Shown here: piece by piece, positions 27,201-41,267 of the stretch
Position numbering within the stretch: position 1 is the stretch's first letter
Layout of the letters: the number at the start of each line of letters is the position of its first letter
Assembly (NCBI RefSeq): GCF_023973825.1
Contig: NC_090127.1
Span: forward strand, 434,001-498,000
DNA: 64,000 bases
Origin: Plasmodium brasilianum
Taxonomy: Eukaryota; Apicomplexa; Aconoidasida; Haemosporida; Plasmodiidae
Direction: 5' to 3'
Notes under the pieces: model-generated
The model's input: only the letters and a program-made list of their open reading frames with translations
Told to the model about the DNA's origin: nothing
The model's database searches: none
Program-made: the position numbers and the translations under genes

Positions 27201-30200
27201 CAAAATGATTATTTAAAATACCACGATTGTCAAGGGTGTTTAACTCCTCCATAACATCAAAGCTTTCAACAGTATAACCATTGTCATCCCTTTCGATTCT
27301 CTTTGACAAATTTTTAATCCCCTCATTCACTTCAGAAATATAATATTTAACATGTTCACTCAAAATATTTTTATCTTTTATATAATTTAAAAGATTGTTG
27401 GACAATTTGGTATCATATTTATAACTAAATAAAGAAGCAAGGAAAAAGTACCTTGGATAATATAAACAAATTTTTAAGCGTGTTACTAATAATTTATACA
27501 TGGGGATAATCATTTTGGTACTTTCTTTATCGTTATTAATAATATCAGTTGCTTTATTTCTGAACATGTAATAATTACTCGTATTTACAAAACAAGGTTT
27601 TAATATAACATTTTTTTTCTTAAAATCATCATCATTATTCTTCTTCAGTATATTTTTTGTAATTTCGAATTTTTCTTCAAATGTTATTTTCTTCATTTTA
27701 TTATCATCGTCCTTCTCAACTTGGCATGTTTTCATTTTCTTCTGTTTACCTAGTATTTGAGATTCTTCCAGTTCATATTCTACATTATTCATGCTACATT
27801 CCTCTTTTTTATTTAAAGATAAATTTTCATCATTCTTTGAACTGATTTGTTGAACGTCTAAAAAATTAAAGCTTAAGAAAATTAAACTGTCTGCGTAGTA
27901 GCACAGCGATATTAACATAAAATATAGAAGAAGTTCATCATAAGTGTATGAATTTTCAAGGGGATCAGAAATATCTCTTTTGTCACTACTAATTTTAACG
28001 GCGTCTTCTCTACCCATTTCAACATCGTCCTCTTTACCTTTTATAAGGTCATATTCTCTGCCTATTACAACATCTTCTTCATCACTGTGCGATAAAAGAT
28101 AATTAAACAGAAAATAAAATATTTTTCCCAAAAATAAAAATATTAAGTAAATAGATTTATCCTCCAATTTTACACATTCTAAAGAATTAATGGAATATCC
28201 ATGAACTTTATTTTTTAAATAAAATTTTAAAATATTCATATAATATTTTTTCGAAATTTTTTTTTCATTTCTTTTTTCAAAAAATTTATTTATTAACATA
28301 TTCTCTTTAGTTGATAAATCTAATGATGTATTTATATTTCCATCACTAAATTCTTTTTTTTTGACTTTAATTTCGTTTATATTATAATCTTCCTTATTAT
28401 TTAAACCCTTTTTTATATCTGCTGAATTATTACTTACTTTATGCTTTTCACTGATACCTGTTATCATCTTATTATTATTCTTGTCATCGTTTTCTTTATC
28501 ATAATAGATATGCAAATGCTCCCCGATCGATGCATTTATACCATTTTCGATGTTTCCTAAATTTTCTTCCACTTTTGTTTGAACCGTATTTCCTGATATA
28601 TCTTCGACATTATCAATAGATTTTCCAATTCCATTTTCCCCTCTACACTCTCCTACATTTATTATGTCCTGTCCTTGTGTTAAATATTCATTTCCCTTGG
28701 ATTGTATCGTCTCCATTTCATGTGGGTTACTGTTTTGTTCATGTTCCATACTTAATCTGTTTCTATTTGTACTTTCGATAACTTTGTACCCTGCACTATC
28801 ATGTGTTCCTACAAACGCTATTTCTTTCTCATTCGAACTACTCCTTTTCGTATTTTTTAAAAATTCAATATTCTTATAATTTGAAATATGTTGTGCATCT
28901 CCACCATTTTTATCACAAATTTTCTCAACGGATGAACAACCTACTTGCTCTTCATCACATTCTTTTGATAAACTGCTGAACTTCTTCCTGTATTTTAATT
29001 TCTTCTTTTTCATACTACTTTCTATATTTAAGAAAAACAATATATCACTATTGAATAGATCGTGTTTTAAACAAAGATTTTTTATGTATATACATAATTT
29101 AAAATTTTTCTTTATTGTTTTGATATCATAAAAGGAATACTTATGCTTAAGTGCATTTTTAAAACCTTTATTTTTTTCTTCAAATGTGTAAAAAAGGGAA
29201 TATTTAACATATGAAGAAATATAAAAATTCAAATTGTTCAATAAATTCTTTGCATTTAATATATTAATTTTTAATTTCACGAAGTTTGTTAATATTTTAA
29301 AAAATAAAATATGAATATATCTATTTTGTGAATTAGACAATACTAAATAGTAACTATTAATTTCTTGACATTCTTTTCGTACATCCTTACTTCTTTTTTT
29401 TTTGTTCTTACAATCATTAATATTCTCATTCGTACCAATGTCAACGCTTTTTTTTATAATAGTATCATTAAAGTTGCTATCGGTCATTTTATCATCATTG
29501 CCAACAGTTAAATAATCACAATTTTCCTGATTTGTTAAGGATGTTCTTGAATGGTTATTGATAAAAACATTTTTCGTAAAAAAATCCTCTTTAGTATAAT
29601 TATTTTCATTGTTGCCTTCTTTCATTTTATACTCAGCAGTTAATAAACTATTGTTATAGGATTCCTCGTGTATGCTTAGAAACAACTCCATAAAATGATG
29701 AAACTTTCGATCCTTTTTGCCATAATGATAACGAAAATATTTATAATACACATAAATCAAAAAGTTCAGAAGAATATCTGTGTGCTTTAATACATTCCTT
29801 AGGTATAAAAATTTTAAAAAACTGTAAATCTTATACAGATTACTATTATATAATGCATTATCAACAAATTTTGTAGATATGTTTAATAATAAATATTCAG
29901 AAAGAACAAATTCGGAGAAATATTTATCCTCTAAAAATTTATATAAATGAAAATATTGCTGAAATATATAATAATATAAAATAACATTTTTATTATTATA
30001 AAATGAAGCCTTCAATGCAATGTTTAATTTATCCATAATTTTCAAAATGTTAAAATTGTATTGCTTATTATAATCATATTTCACTTCACCCATTATGTGT
30101 ACAAAGGAGCTGAAAAACAGGTTACTAAAATGGTTGTAATGTTTACTATTTAAAACTTTTATAATTTCAAAATAGTTAATATTTTTTTTGTTCATAAGCT

Positions 30201-33200
30201 CAAATAAGTTACTCTTATAATTTTTATATATATTTTTGAAATTATAAGGATTATTATTTAACCTTACCTTAACTCTCTCTTTTCCTGGTATTTTCTTTAC
30301 ACTACATTTCGCAATGTTATTTTCTTTCTCCTTTTCCTTATTACATTTCAACTCGTTACTATCAATACATCTGTTCCTCATATTATCAGTTGTATTAGGC
30401 GTATGTTCTAAGTTCGCATCGTAATTTTTCAATATATTATGCACACGTAAATTTTCTCGCGAACTATTACTACCTCTGTCATTTTTATCTTTTCCAATAC
30501 GACCAATTTCGTCATAGTTATTATAACTCATGTCTCTACTGAAAACTTTTCTTTTTACAATCAATAGTAGGTAATTCTTATCAACAGTTTCCCTAAATTT
30601 CTTTTTCATGTCTTCCTTTATTTTAAAGGGATTTAGCTCATTTAGTTCGTTCAAATAACAACCAAAATCATCGATTTTAAAAGATTCCTGATTCTCTTCC
30701 AAATATACGGTTTTTATATATTCATAGAAGCACACATAATAGTAATCATCATTAAGGAACAAGTCTTTCATATAATCTAAATAAATATTATATGTGAGAG
30801 GGTCTAAATAATCAGCACTTATTTCCTCATCCAGTGATATCAATTTATCGAAAATCTTCACAAAAGACATCATGAACTCCTGCAAAAAAAAAAAAATAAT
30901 AAAAAAAATTACATTTAAATAGGAGAAAAAGTAAGCACATAGGGAAATAAATAATAAATCGAACAAACAAATATATGCAGATATATGTACACGTATATGT
31001 TTATATACATACATACATATATAAATAAATACATACGTAAATACATACATATTTGCATAAATAACACATACATGCGTAAATACATACATATATGCATAAA
31101 TACATACATATATACATACAATGAACTAAAAGTGCACAAACCGTCTGCTGTATTTCCACCTTAAAGGTGACACAAGCAGAAATTATGCTAATACACATTG
31201 TACACATCTCACAAAAACAAAACATCGTGTAGGAAAAATTGACAGAATACAGACTTATCCTTTTTAGTTGTTACCTTTCCTTCGCTCTTTGATCTCTTAA
31301 AATTAACCAAAAATTGTAATACGTTATAGTCATTAAATTTATAGTACACGTTGTAAAATGAATAGTTAAGGTAAATGTAGTCATTGTGAGTAATGTTCAT
31401 ATGACTTTTATTTAATGTCCAAAAAAATTGATTCATATATGTGTTGTAGTCAACTAACTTTTTTATGTCTAAACATATACTCTGCATATATTTATGAATA
31501 TACAGTGACAAAAACAATTCTACTGCTTTTATTTCACTCATTTTCATATTAACTATATCAAGGGTAAATTCATTAGTTATGATCCTCTTTTCATTTGCTT
31601 CATTTTCACTCTTATCTTTTGAAACAATATCAAAAGGATACACTGATTTTAAAAATAAAAAATTATTAAATAAAAAGGAAAAACAAATATTAATAAGACT
31701 ATTAATAGAATGGTTGTTTCTATATATTCTATTATATACTTTAATATTGTTTAAATCTATGTAAGGAATAATCATATCATATATTATATTGTTAATAACT
31801 TTTTTTTTTTTCCTAAAAATATTTTTTTCCTTAATCCAATTTGCACTTTTGCATTTTTCTTCCATTAATTCATAGTTACTACTATCATTGCACCGCTTTT
31901 CTTCATAATTCTCAACATCGTACACATGCTCCTCTCTTTCTCTTCCACTCTTACTAACATTTATTACATCTGTAATACTATTCTTTTCATCCTCTCCTTT
32001 GCAACCAAAGTTTGGTATGGCACACCCATTAACATGATCATACGATAAAGGGGAAGAACAAACCTTCAAGTCATATCTTGGTGTTGTATTATTTATATCA
32101 TTTTTTTCGCTGTTTTGAATAATCCCATTTATTTCTACTTTTCCTTCTTTTTCTCCCTTTTCGTTTATCCTCGATTTTTCCCCATTTTTGCACTTATCTA
32201 AATAGTACAGCACGCATGCGTACATACAATTAAAGGACGATTTACTTCCATCCTTAATGTACTGAATAGTCTTTTTGACACTGTTTAAAATTGCATCATA
32301 GTATAAATTTGTATGATGAAATGAATTTATATTATACAAACTCCTTTCTAAATGAATCGAAATATCTGTGTTAAAAGTGGTTAGCAAAATATTTAAGGAA
32401 AAATAAAATAAATTTAATGTACATTTGTTAACATTGTATAATTCATTTTTGCCAATTTGGAAGTAACTAACATATTTGTCATGTATAATATATTTAAATA
32501 GCGTATGATAAATTAATACCCTTTTCATGATAATAAAGTCATCCACTGTATTATTATCCTTACATAGTTTGTTCAATTTTGAAAAAATATCATTCATCTC
32601 TAGTACATCTCCCCTATTTTTACAGTTATTAAATAAGTCCACATAAAACATACTATTTTGTAATAAATTTTCTATTAAATTGCAAAATGTAAATATGTAC
32701 TTATTTCTCTTTATTTTATTTTTCCTATTGTACCTTTTCTTTGATAATAATAGAATATTAATTGAGCTAAAATTTAATAACGTTTCTAAGTAAATCTCAT
32801 ATTCCATGTGACATGTTCTATTTTTGCTATCATAGTTACTTTTATCGTTAGATGCCTTTCTACTGCTATTAATTAACTCGTATGTGTTCTCTTCTACACA
32901 CGTTTTTCCTCCTTTTCCTCCTAACACTACACAGAGCATCTTTTCATTATCTTTGTTTTCATTTACTAGCTGCACATTTCTCCTCTTATTTGTACTATGT
33001 AACATATTAATATTGCTCTTCTCCTCATTTATCCTCTTATTTTCCTTACTGTTTTTCATAAAATTCATGCTTTCCATTTTTATAGAAGGACAAAAATGTA
33101 GATATATTTTTAGAGGGGAAGATAATAATAATATTATACTACTCGAAATGTGTAAAAATATGTAATATGTATTATATATATCATTGTTCATAAAGAAATC

Positions 33201-36200
33201 TTGACTTTTCCTTAAATGTAAAATGTTATAATTTTCAATATATAATATAGAAATAAGAACAAATAAAATATGAGAATAAATTCGACATAAAGAAGTATAT
33301 ATATTGTTATGACTCTTGTTCACGACAGCAATATACCTAAAAAAGCAATATTTATTATTTAATTTTCTTTTTAACTTCTTTTTCATTTTCTTTAATTTTT
33401 TATAATTTTGTATTACTCCACTGTTTTTAATTGTATATATAAATAAATTTTCCTTAGAAACTGCATCATTTGACATATGTTTTATCTTATTATCATTATT
33501 ATTTTTAGTATGGTATATATCATTGTATATATAATTTGTATGAGATCTTCTTCTATAACTTAAATTACTGTTATACGTATTAACACCACTGCTCCTCATA
33601 CTGTTACTATTCATCAAAAAATAAATATTCTCTTTTGGAACGTTTTCATTATGTTTCACCTTGTTTCTAATATTGCAATCAGTATTACGAAAATAGGAAC
33701 GTAAAACATAACTATTAGTTATCTTCTTATTTGTTCCTCCAATTCTGCAAACGGGAGTTCTCCCATCCTTATTTAACCTTTTTTCCATCCTTATTTCATC
33801 TCCCATGAAGTAACTAAAATACTTGTTTATTTTATTTCCAAATTTTCCTTCTAACATGCGATTTTTTATTTTAAACTTCCCATTTATGGTTACTTTTCTC
33901 CTTACCTCATTTATTATTTTGTAAATTTTGTCTTTTTTCAAATATACTATTCCATTTATAGTGTTGAGTTTCTCTTTTTCCCCATTTCTATTAATTCTTT
34001 TCCTTCTTTCTAAATATTTCTGTATTTCACCATAATTAAAAGAGTTTGCCCCTTTCTCCCATCTTTGATCTGACATTACATATTTTCTCCTTGCTCTTTC
34101 TGTTGCTATGTGTTTTTTTTCAATTTCAATATTTAAATCAATCTTTACCAACGAATTTAGAAAAACATGAAAGGAAGTAAAAATGTGATTTAAAAAATTG
34201 TATGAACAACCATATCTAAAATTAATAAAGTGAAAAAAATTTAATAAATTCTGAGTGGCTTTATCATCATAGGAAAAAATATTCTTATCATAACTTAATA
34301 TTTTATATAATCTATTTGTATTAAATTCTGAAAAGGAGTTCAAACGTAAGTAGAAAATTGAAAAAATCATGTTATAAATTTTCATTAGTTTATTAATTAA
34401 TAAAAAGCAAATACTGTTTCTATTATAATAACGTAAAATAAAATTCACACAATTATTTATAAATTCGACAATTATATTTTGCAACTCATAATCCAATGAA
34501 AGCATACATAATCTTGTATCAAATAAAGAATGAAGGTAATCAATACTTAAATTAAAATTTTCGTCTAATTCTTTTGCTCTTTTATATAAACGTAGGATAC
34601 TACTATTTTTTAATTCTTTACATATACAGTTCTTTATATATTGATAAGAATACATTAATATAATAAAACGCTTCTTCTTTTTATTAACTTTCTCTCTTTC
34701 GCATGTCCCTTTATTCAATCTTTCAAAAGAGATTAGAATTGTTATCAAATCTTTTTCCGATGATAGATCTGTTATATTATCATAACACATGTCTTGCTCA
34801 CTCATCCTCAAAATGTAATTACGATTAAGGGTATATATTTTCTTTACATATTTATCTTCTATTAATACATTGAAAAATAATGGATTTAAAAAAATGTTTT
34901 TGTTATGTAAATTATAATTTATTTCATCAAATACAAAATTGTAATTTTTGCTCATAGGCAATTTTTTTATTTTTAATATACTATAAAGACTGTTACAATA
35001 AAAAATAATTCTTTTGATTTTTTTCAAAATCTTTTTCTTGAACAAGGAACTTTCATATAACTTTAAATTTAGTATGAAATAGCATTTATTGTAGCATTTC
35101 AAAAAGGATGAAAACGCAATATTTACATTTTCATATAATTTCGTAAACACTTTTTTTATTTTCTCTACATTACTGAATGAGGAATGATTATTAATTTTGC
35201 TTTTTTTTAAGTATTCCTCTCTTCTCATTTGGTTATTTCTCTTTTCCCTTTTTTTCATTCCTTCTTGTCCCTCGTACTCATCTACTCTTTCTACTATTTC
35301 TTTTCTTTGTGTTCCCTCCTTATGTTCCCCTTGTTCCTTCCTCTTCTCTTTATCCTTCTTTTCCTCATTCCCATCTCTTTCGTCATCTGCGTTTTCGTAG
35401 TTTTCCTCATCTCTCTTCTGCTGCTTGTGTTGAGCCTGTTCCCGCTCCTTGTCCAATTTGCATTCATTTTTTTTATATAATTCATCCACATATTCCTTTC
35501 TATTATCTTTCTTTTCATCCAATCCTTTTTGCTCTTCCTTTTCATATAGAGCATACTCATTCGATTGAAGATGGTGCTTTTGTTTGTCCTCATCTTCTTC
35601 TTTACCCTTTTCCCGATGCTCTATATATTTAGTCTTTTTCATCTCTCTCTTCAATTCATTCTCAGAAACCTCTTTTTGTCCATCATTCTGATCACCTTCT
35701 GTATGTAACTTTGGCGTAACGCTCTTATTAGTCCTTTCGTAAAAATTGCAATGAACTGTTGTGTTAACTTTCGTTTTACAAAAGTTACCAAACTCACCTT
35801 TAACCAAATAATTTATATCATACTTGTCAAGAAAAAATGATACATTCTTAAAATAATATTTCGCATTTATATATAAAAATTGCATAAATAGAAATAAGAC
35901 ACGACACCTAACTTTCCCACCCCCTTGATTATAACTATACTTAATTAATAAGCAGTTTAAAAGGGTAAAAGTATAATTAATAACTTTTTCCAAATTAATA
36001 TTATCAAAAGTATATTTTCTTTTTAATTTGTTTAAATAACACTTGTATAATAATTTTAGCATGTGTAGATAACAATGAATTATGTTCATATAATTCTCAC
36101 CATATTCTTCAATATTTTGATATGTACTACCCTTTATTTTTACATCACTAACTTCTTTCGAATCATTTTCAACATTATGATAAAAAAAAGACATTGATTT

Positions 36201-39200
36201 ACAATTAAGATCAACTAAATAAAGGTCATATAAACTTAAGAATGTTGCATATTGATGAACATTTTTTTTATTTATAATATTATTATACGTAAAAAAAAAT
36301 ATAATATTAAACAAAACATTCTTTATCTTATTTTCATTCCTACAATAGTAATAAAATAACATTAGCGTAATTTCTTCTATCTTATTCCTCGTGCAATCAT
36401 TTATACTTGTTGTATTCATATATTCGTAAAAAGAATCCATAAGGAAAAATTCCATATCCCCTTTATTTAATTCCATATATAATTTCTCTCTTTCACAGTT
36501 ATACTCATAAGACAAAGTGATTAACTTATTTATATTAGAAGTATCCACAAAAACATTACTTAACAAACTTCTCAAATCGCTCGCAATGGTTTGATTCTTC
36601 TCTTTTTTTAAATCATTATCTTTCGTTTCTTCACCATTCTTTAATGTTTCTTCCTCTTTCGTTTGACTGTTTATGATACCTTCATTTTTCATTGTATATT
36701 TTGTACAAAAGTTCGATTTTAAATTTTTCTTCCTTGTAAAATCAGAGTTATTATTACATAATAATCTCTTATTTATTTGTCCATTTAATTCTTCTCCCCT
36801 ATTATTTGTATACGAATTAGTGTCACTATTATTTACTGTAACTGTTTTACTCAATTTTATATTCTTATTATGTATGTTTTGTTCATTTAATACCGTTCTT
36901 TTTCTTTTTCTTTTTCTTTTTCTTTCGTTTTTTAAATAAGAAAAAGGAAAATTATTATATTCGTCTATGCTCATTTCAGTGTTACACAGAAACACATTAT
37001 TTATAATATTTTTTAAAAGTGCATCTGAATTAAATTCACTATACTTTCTATAACAATTTTGATCAGAATATTTCAATTTATTAATTTTTTTTTTTAAATA
37101 ATCCTTTTCTTTTATTTGTTTTAATAATAATATATCAATAATAAAATGTGAAATATTGAAGAAATTGCTACTATTAATATGAGTAAATTTGTCTATAGCA
37201 TACATATTTTCATATAAATAATAAATATGTTGTATGTTATCGTTATTTTTTATAATTTTTAAAAAACTAGAATAATTTTTCAAAAGAAATAATTCATCAG
37301 TATCATCAAGAAGTTTATCTGCAACATTGGACAGTATAGAATTGTTATATGAGCTCAACTTCTTCACTTTATCTCTTATTCTCTTTTTGTTTATCTTGTT
37401 AAAATTCTGGATAATCACTTCTTCTATTTCCCTTTTCTCTTTATAATGCTTTTCATCAAATGAGTTATACTTGAAATGAACATAACTCATACTATTTCTA
37501 ATCTCATTGTATAATTTAATAAAAGTGCTACAATCAAATGTCTTGTTCTGTGTCTTTTCCTTATTTATGCTTTTAAATACACCACTATTTTGTTCATACG
37601 TCTGTTCGTAATTATTTTCGCCCCTGCGCCCTGCAATTCCCTTTTCATTTTTTTTATCTTTACGTTCATTACACTTTTCAACCTGCTCCATTTGATATCT
37701 ATCATATTCCATACGACGTAATAAACTGCTAGTCCTCGAATATTTTTTTACATTTAATTTTTTTATATTTTCCTTATCCCATGAAAATTTATCTTCTTTT
37801 ATGATACCTTCAGCAACGCCAAAATTTTCTCTTTCTTTTCTATAATGTTTATTGATTAGTCTAGGGGACCCACACTGGTTTCCCCTTACATTTGTATGAC
37901 TTCTTTCTCTTGAGATAGCTTCCTTGTGCATATTACTATCTGTCACGTCCTTGTCATTAAGAAGCTCGTCAACAAATTTGACCATACAATCGCATTTGTT
38001 CATCTTACATACCATATAAATATCATGAAAGAATTCTGAAAAATTTTTATGCTTTAAAATAGGTATTGCTTGCTTATTCTTATATTGTAATTCATATATA
38101 CGATAATATTCATCTAATAAATTAATTTTGTGTTCTTTACATATCTTTTTAATCTTATTACGAATAGACATGTTCTTATATTTCCATAAGATGTTATTAT
38201 AGAATGAAGAGTGCTTACTTCCTAATTTTATTTTATTCCTCTTCTTATTCTTTGTCTTATATGGAAAATTTTCATTCTTTTGGTAACTCACTGAACTATC
38301 AATCATTATATATTTGTCTTCTCTACTTGAACAATCTAAATGAGAACTTCCATCCTTTTTAAAAGGAAAAATATTATCACAAACCTCAACACCGCTTTCA
38401 TGGAGGGAGTTAGGAGAACTATGATGATTCTCTTTTCTTCTTTTTTTCTGTAAATGTTCATCTTCATATGACGCTTTTTCATCTATCAAAATGCATTCAT
38501 TTGAATTAAAGACACTTCTTGTTGTATCCTTTTTGTTTGTTTCGTCCATATTTTTTCTCATACATTTTATAATATTTTTTTGATTAGAAATTCTCTTTAC
38601 TGGGATATTGTTGCGAACCATACTTGATGATTTGTTCAGCAGATTACATGGTGACTTGATCGATAGTTTACATGGTGGCTTGACTGATAAATTGTATGGC
38701 GAGTTGTTCGACAGACTTCCTTGCGATATGTTTGATATATGGCCTACCGAGTTGTTCGAGAAATTGCTTATCGAGTTATTCCGTAAATTAGCAGACGAAA
38801 TATTCGATGGATTGCCCTGTGAGAGGTTCGATATATTGCCTATAGAGTTGTTCCGTGAATTTGCTAATGAAGTGTTCCCTAAATTAGCTAAAGATTTGTT
38901 CTCTAAATTAGCTAGTGATGTGTTCCGCAAATTATCTAGCGTTTCTATCCCCAAATTAGCCGACGAGTTGTTCCTTAGATTAGCCAGTGAGGTATTCGAA
39001 ATATTTCCTCTTGAAAAGTTCGATATATTACCTCGTGAGTAGTTCGATATATTACCTCGTGAGTAGTTCGATATATTACCTCGTGAGTAGTTCGATATAT
39101 TGCCTATAGAATTGTTTCGTAAATTAGCTATAGGAATGCTCCCTAAATTAGCCGAGATGTTTCCTAAATTTGCTGGTGAAATTTTCCGTAAATTTTCGCG

Positions 39201-41267
39201 AGAGTATTTTCCCCAATCAACTAGTGAACTGTTTCCTAAATTAGCCGACGAATTGTTCGATATATTTTCTGATGAAAATTTCGACAGATTCACTCTTGAA
39301 ACCTTACATAGATTTCTTCTCGAAGCGTTCGATAAGTTTGCCTGCGATATGCTCGATAGATTTCCTTGAGAAATATTTGATAAATTACCTACAGAGTTGT
39401 TCCGTAAATTAGTCCTCCAGTTATCAGCCAATGTAGGAACTGGTTTGTCCATTGAATTAGAAGCTGAATTACTTTTCAGCAAATTAGATGGCGAGTTGTT
39501 TTGCAAATTGCCTAGATAGCTGTTCATAAAAGAACACGGAGAATTGTTCAATAAACTCTTTGGGCTGTTATTTAAAAATTTGTTTGGAGAATTATTCACC
39601 AGAATATTAGGAGAATTATTCAAGAAATTGCTAGATGACTTATTGAAGATATTGCTGGGTGACTTATTGAGTAAAATGCTCGGAATATTGTTTAATAAAC
39701 AGTTAGTTGATTTAGTGGAGAAATTCCTGGGCGAATTAGCTAAAGAACTTCTAGAGTTACATTTTAGAATATTATGCGATGAACTTCTCAAAATAATGCA
39801 TGGAGAATTTCTCAAAACGCTGTTTGTTCCACTTTTCACAGTATTATTCTGCGAATTTTTCGAAACACTACTTAAGGTGTTATTAAAAAATATATTCTTC
39901 AAATTTCTGTTCTGATTACTGGACGCAATGGGAACTTCGGGTGTTTCTATCACAACATTTTTCTCATTATGCGTATTGTTTTTATAATTTTTCTCTTTCA
40001 TACAACTATTACTATTCTTTACATAATAAGAGGAGCATCTGCTGTTAATACATTTAATGTTGTTAATACTGTTATCGCTGCTATTATTCTTAACTCTTTT
40101 GTTGCTGCTAACACTATTAACTCTGTTATTGCTGCTAACACTATTAACTCTGTTATTGCTGCTAACACTATTAACTCTGTTATTGCTGCTAACACTATTA
40201 ACTCTGTTATTGCTGCTAACACTGTTAACACTAGTAATGTTTTTAACGTTGCTATTTATTCCTTTCTGAGGAAATAAGTAATTTTCCCTTGATACTAATT
40301 CTTTTTTATTAATACTAGTATCATTTAATGGTGAGTTATCTATATAACTTGAACAACAACTTAAATTTCTTTCATGATAATCATTTCTTCTTCCTCTCTC
40401 CTTTATTATTTCACAATCTTCGGTTTTAATAGATATCCTACTATGTATACTCGATCCAGAATCTGTACTTAATGAACTTTTTTTCTCCTCATTTTCATCA
40501 CTATATGAAGATATGTCTATGTCCTTTTTTAAAAGACAATTTTCATAAGAACTATTATCCGAAAAGACATAATTATCCTCTCTTTTTTTTTTTTTCTTTT
40601 TTTCTTTTTTGGCATTTTCTCTTATATCTATTGTAAAATGCTTCCTAAGTATTTTTATTGTGCTTTCATAAATTGTTTTATTAAAATGTTCACTTTTTCT
40701 TTCGTTGAATAATAAAGAACAATTAAACGAAGTTTTTGCATTTAGGTAAAAAGAAATATCATTACTTTCTAAAAAATATTTTATAAATACTACACCGGCA
40801 TTATAACATATTTCTATTTTATATTTATCCGAAACTTTATTTATATATTTTGATAACAGTATATACGTGAGGGAACTGTATTTATAATTTTCCAGATAAA
40901 AATATACATTTCCTATAATTTTCAAAAATTCTATTTTGCTTATATAATTTTTTTTTTTTAATTTTTCTATGTTTTCTAAACCAAATCTTAAACATTCTTC
41001 ATATTTACATTCCCTATATAATTTTTGCAAATGAACTATATATTTGTTCATTCTTTCATTTTCTTGTAAAGAATGAATATTCTTTTTTTTCTCTGTATTA
41101 TTTTTCCTTCCTGATGATCTCTCTTGTATTAACATATTTTCCAATTCTTTGTTATTTAACCGGATAAAGAAATTCTTTTTTCTGTTATTACTATGTTTAC
41201 TTATAAGTCTCTTCTTCGAATATTTTTTCTTCCCATTTTTTCTAACTGTACTTTCTTTTGGAATCAT
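24271..41267 (-). CDS. Giant conserved-type protein (~5,533 aa) with TPR-like helices and octapeptide array; two exons
   Basis: Exon 1 is 41267-31275 (ATG 41267, 3,331 codons), the intron 31274-30880 (GTAACA donor; long T tract then TTGCAG acceptor) and exon 2 30879-24271 (2,202 codons plus stop). Both junctions are phase 0. The exon-1 frame closes 22 codons past the donor, and the exon-2 frame has no good start except two Met codons just inside it, so a single gene is the simplest reading; two adjacent genes is the alternative. Residues about 75-190 look like TPR-type helical hairpins. About 346-388 is a 9-residue tandem repeat, about 473-883 an octapeptide array, about 1447-1455 a Lys/Arg run resembling a nuclear localisation signal. 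Another TPR-like segment lies near 4795-4840, and charged Asn/Lys/Glu/Asp-rich linkers fill the rest. I do not recognise the function. Confidence 0.75.
30880..31274 (-). other. Intron of the giant gene
   Basis: 395 bp, GT..AG, with a (TACA)n-like tract at about 30990-31125 and a T-rich polypyrimidine tract before TTGCAG. It has stops in the frame of both flanking exons. Confidence 0.7.
38620..39850 (-). repeat. Coding 24-bp degenerate repeats (octapeptide array)
   Basis: About 50 consecutive octads of pattern xN(L/I)xNxSx, each encoded by 24 bp. Units at 39019-39042, 39043-39066 and 39067-39090 are identical, and a fourth is partial. Most other copies are diverged. Confidence 0.85.
40104..40229 (-). 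repeat. Coding 27-bp tandem repeat
   Basis: Four perfect 27-bp units at 40104-40130, 40131-40157, 40158-40184 and 40185-40211, plus diverged partial units on both sides, coding a nine-residue Val-Asn-Ser-rich repeat in the giant protein. Confidence 0.9.

Noticed and set aside
31001..31225. Cys/Tyr-rich frames upstream of exon 2 of the giant gene
   Set aside because: They lie in the intron and come from a TACA/TATG-like repeat.
38608..39915. Plus-strand frames of 144, 89 and 123 codons opposite the octapeptide array
   Set aside because: The periodic antisense of the 24-bp repeats lacks stops. The minus-strand frame is the 3,331-codon exon, so these are shadows.
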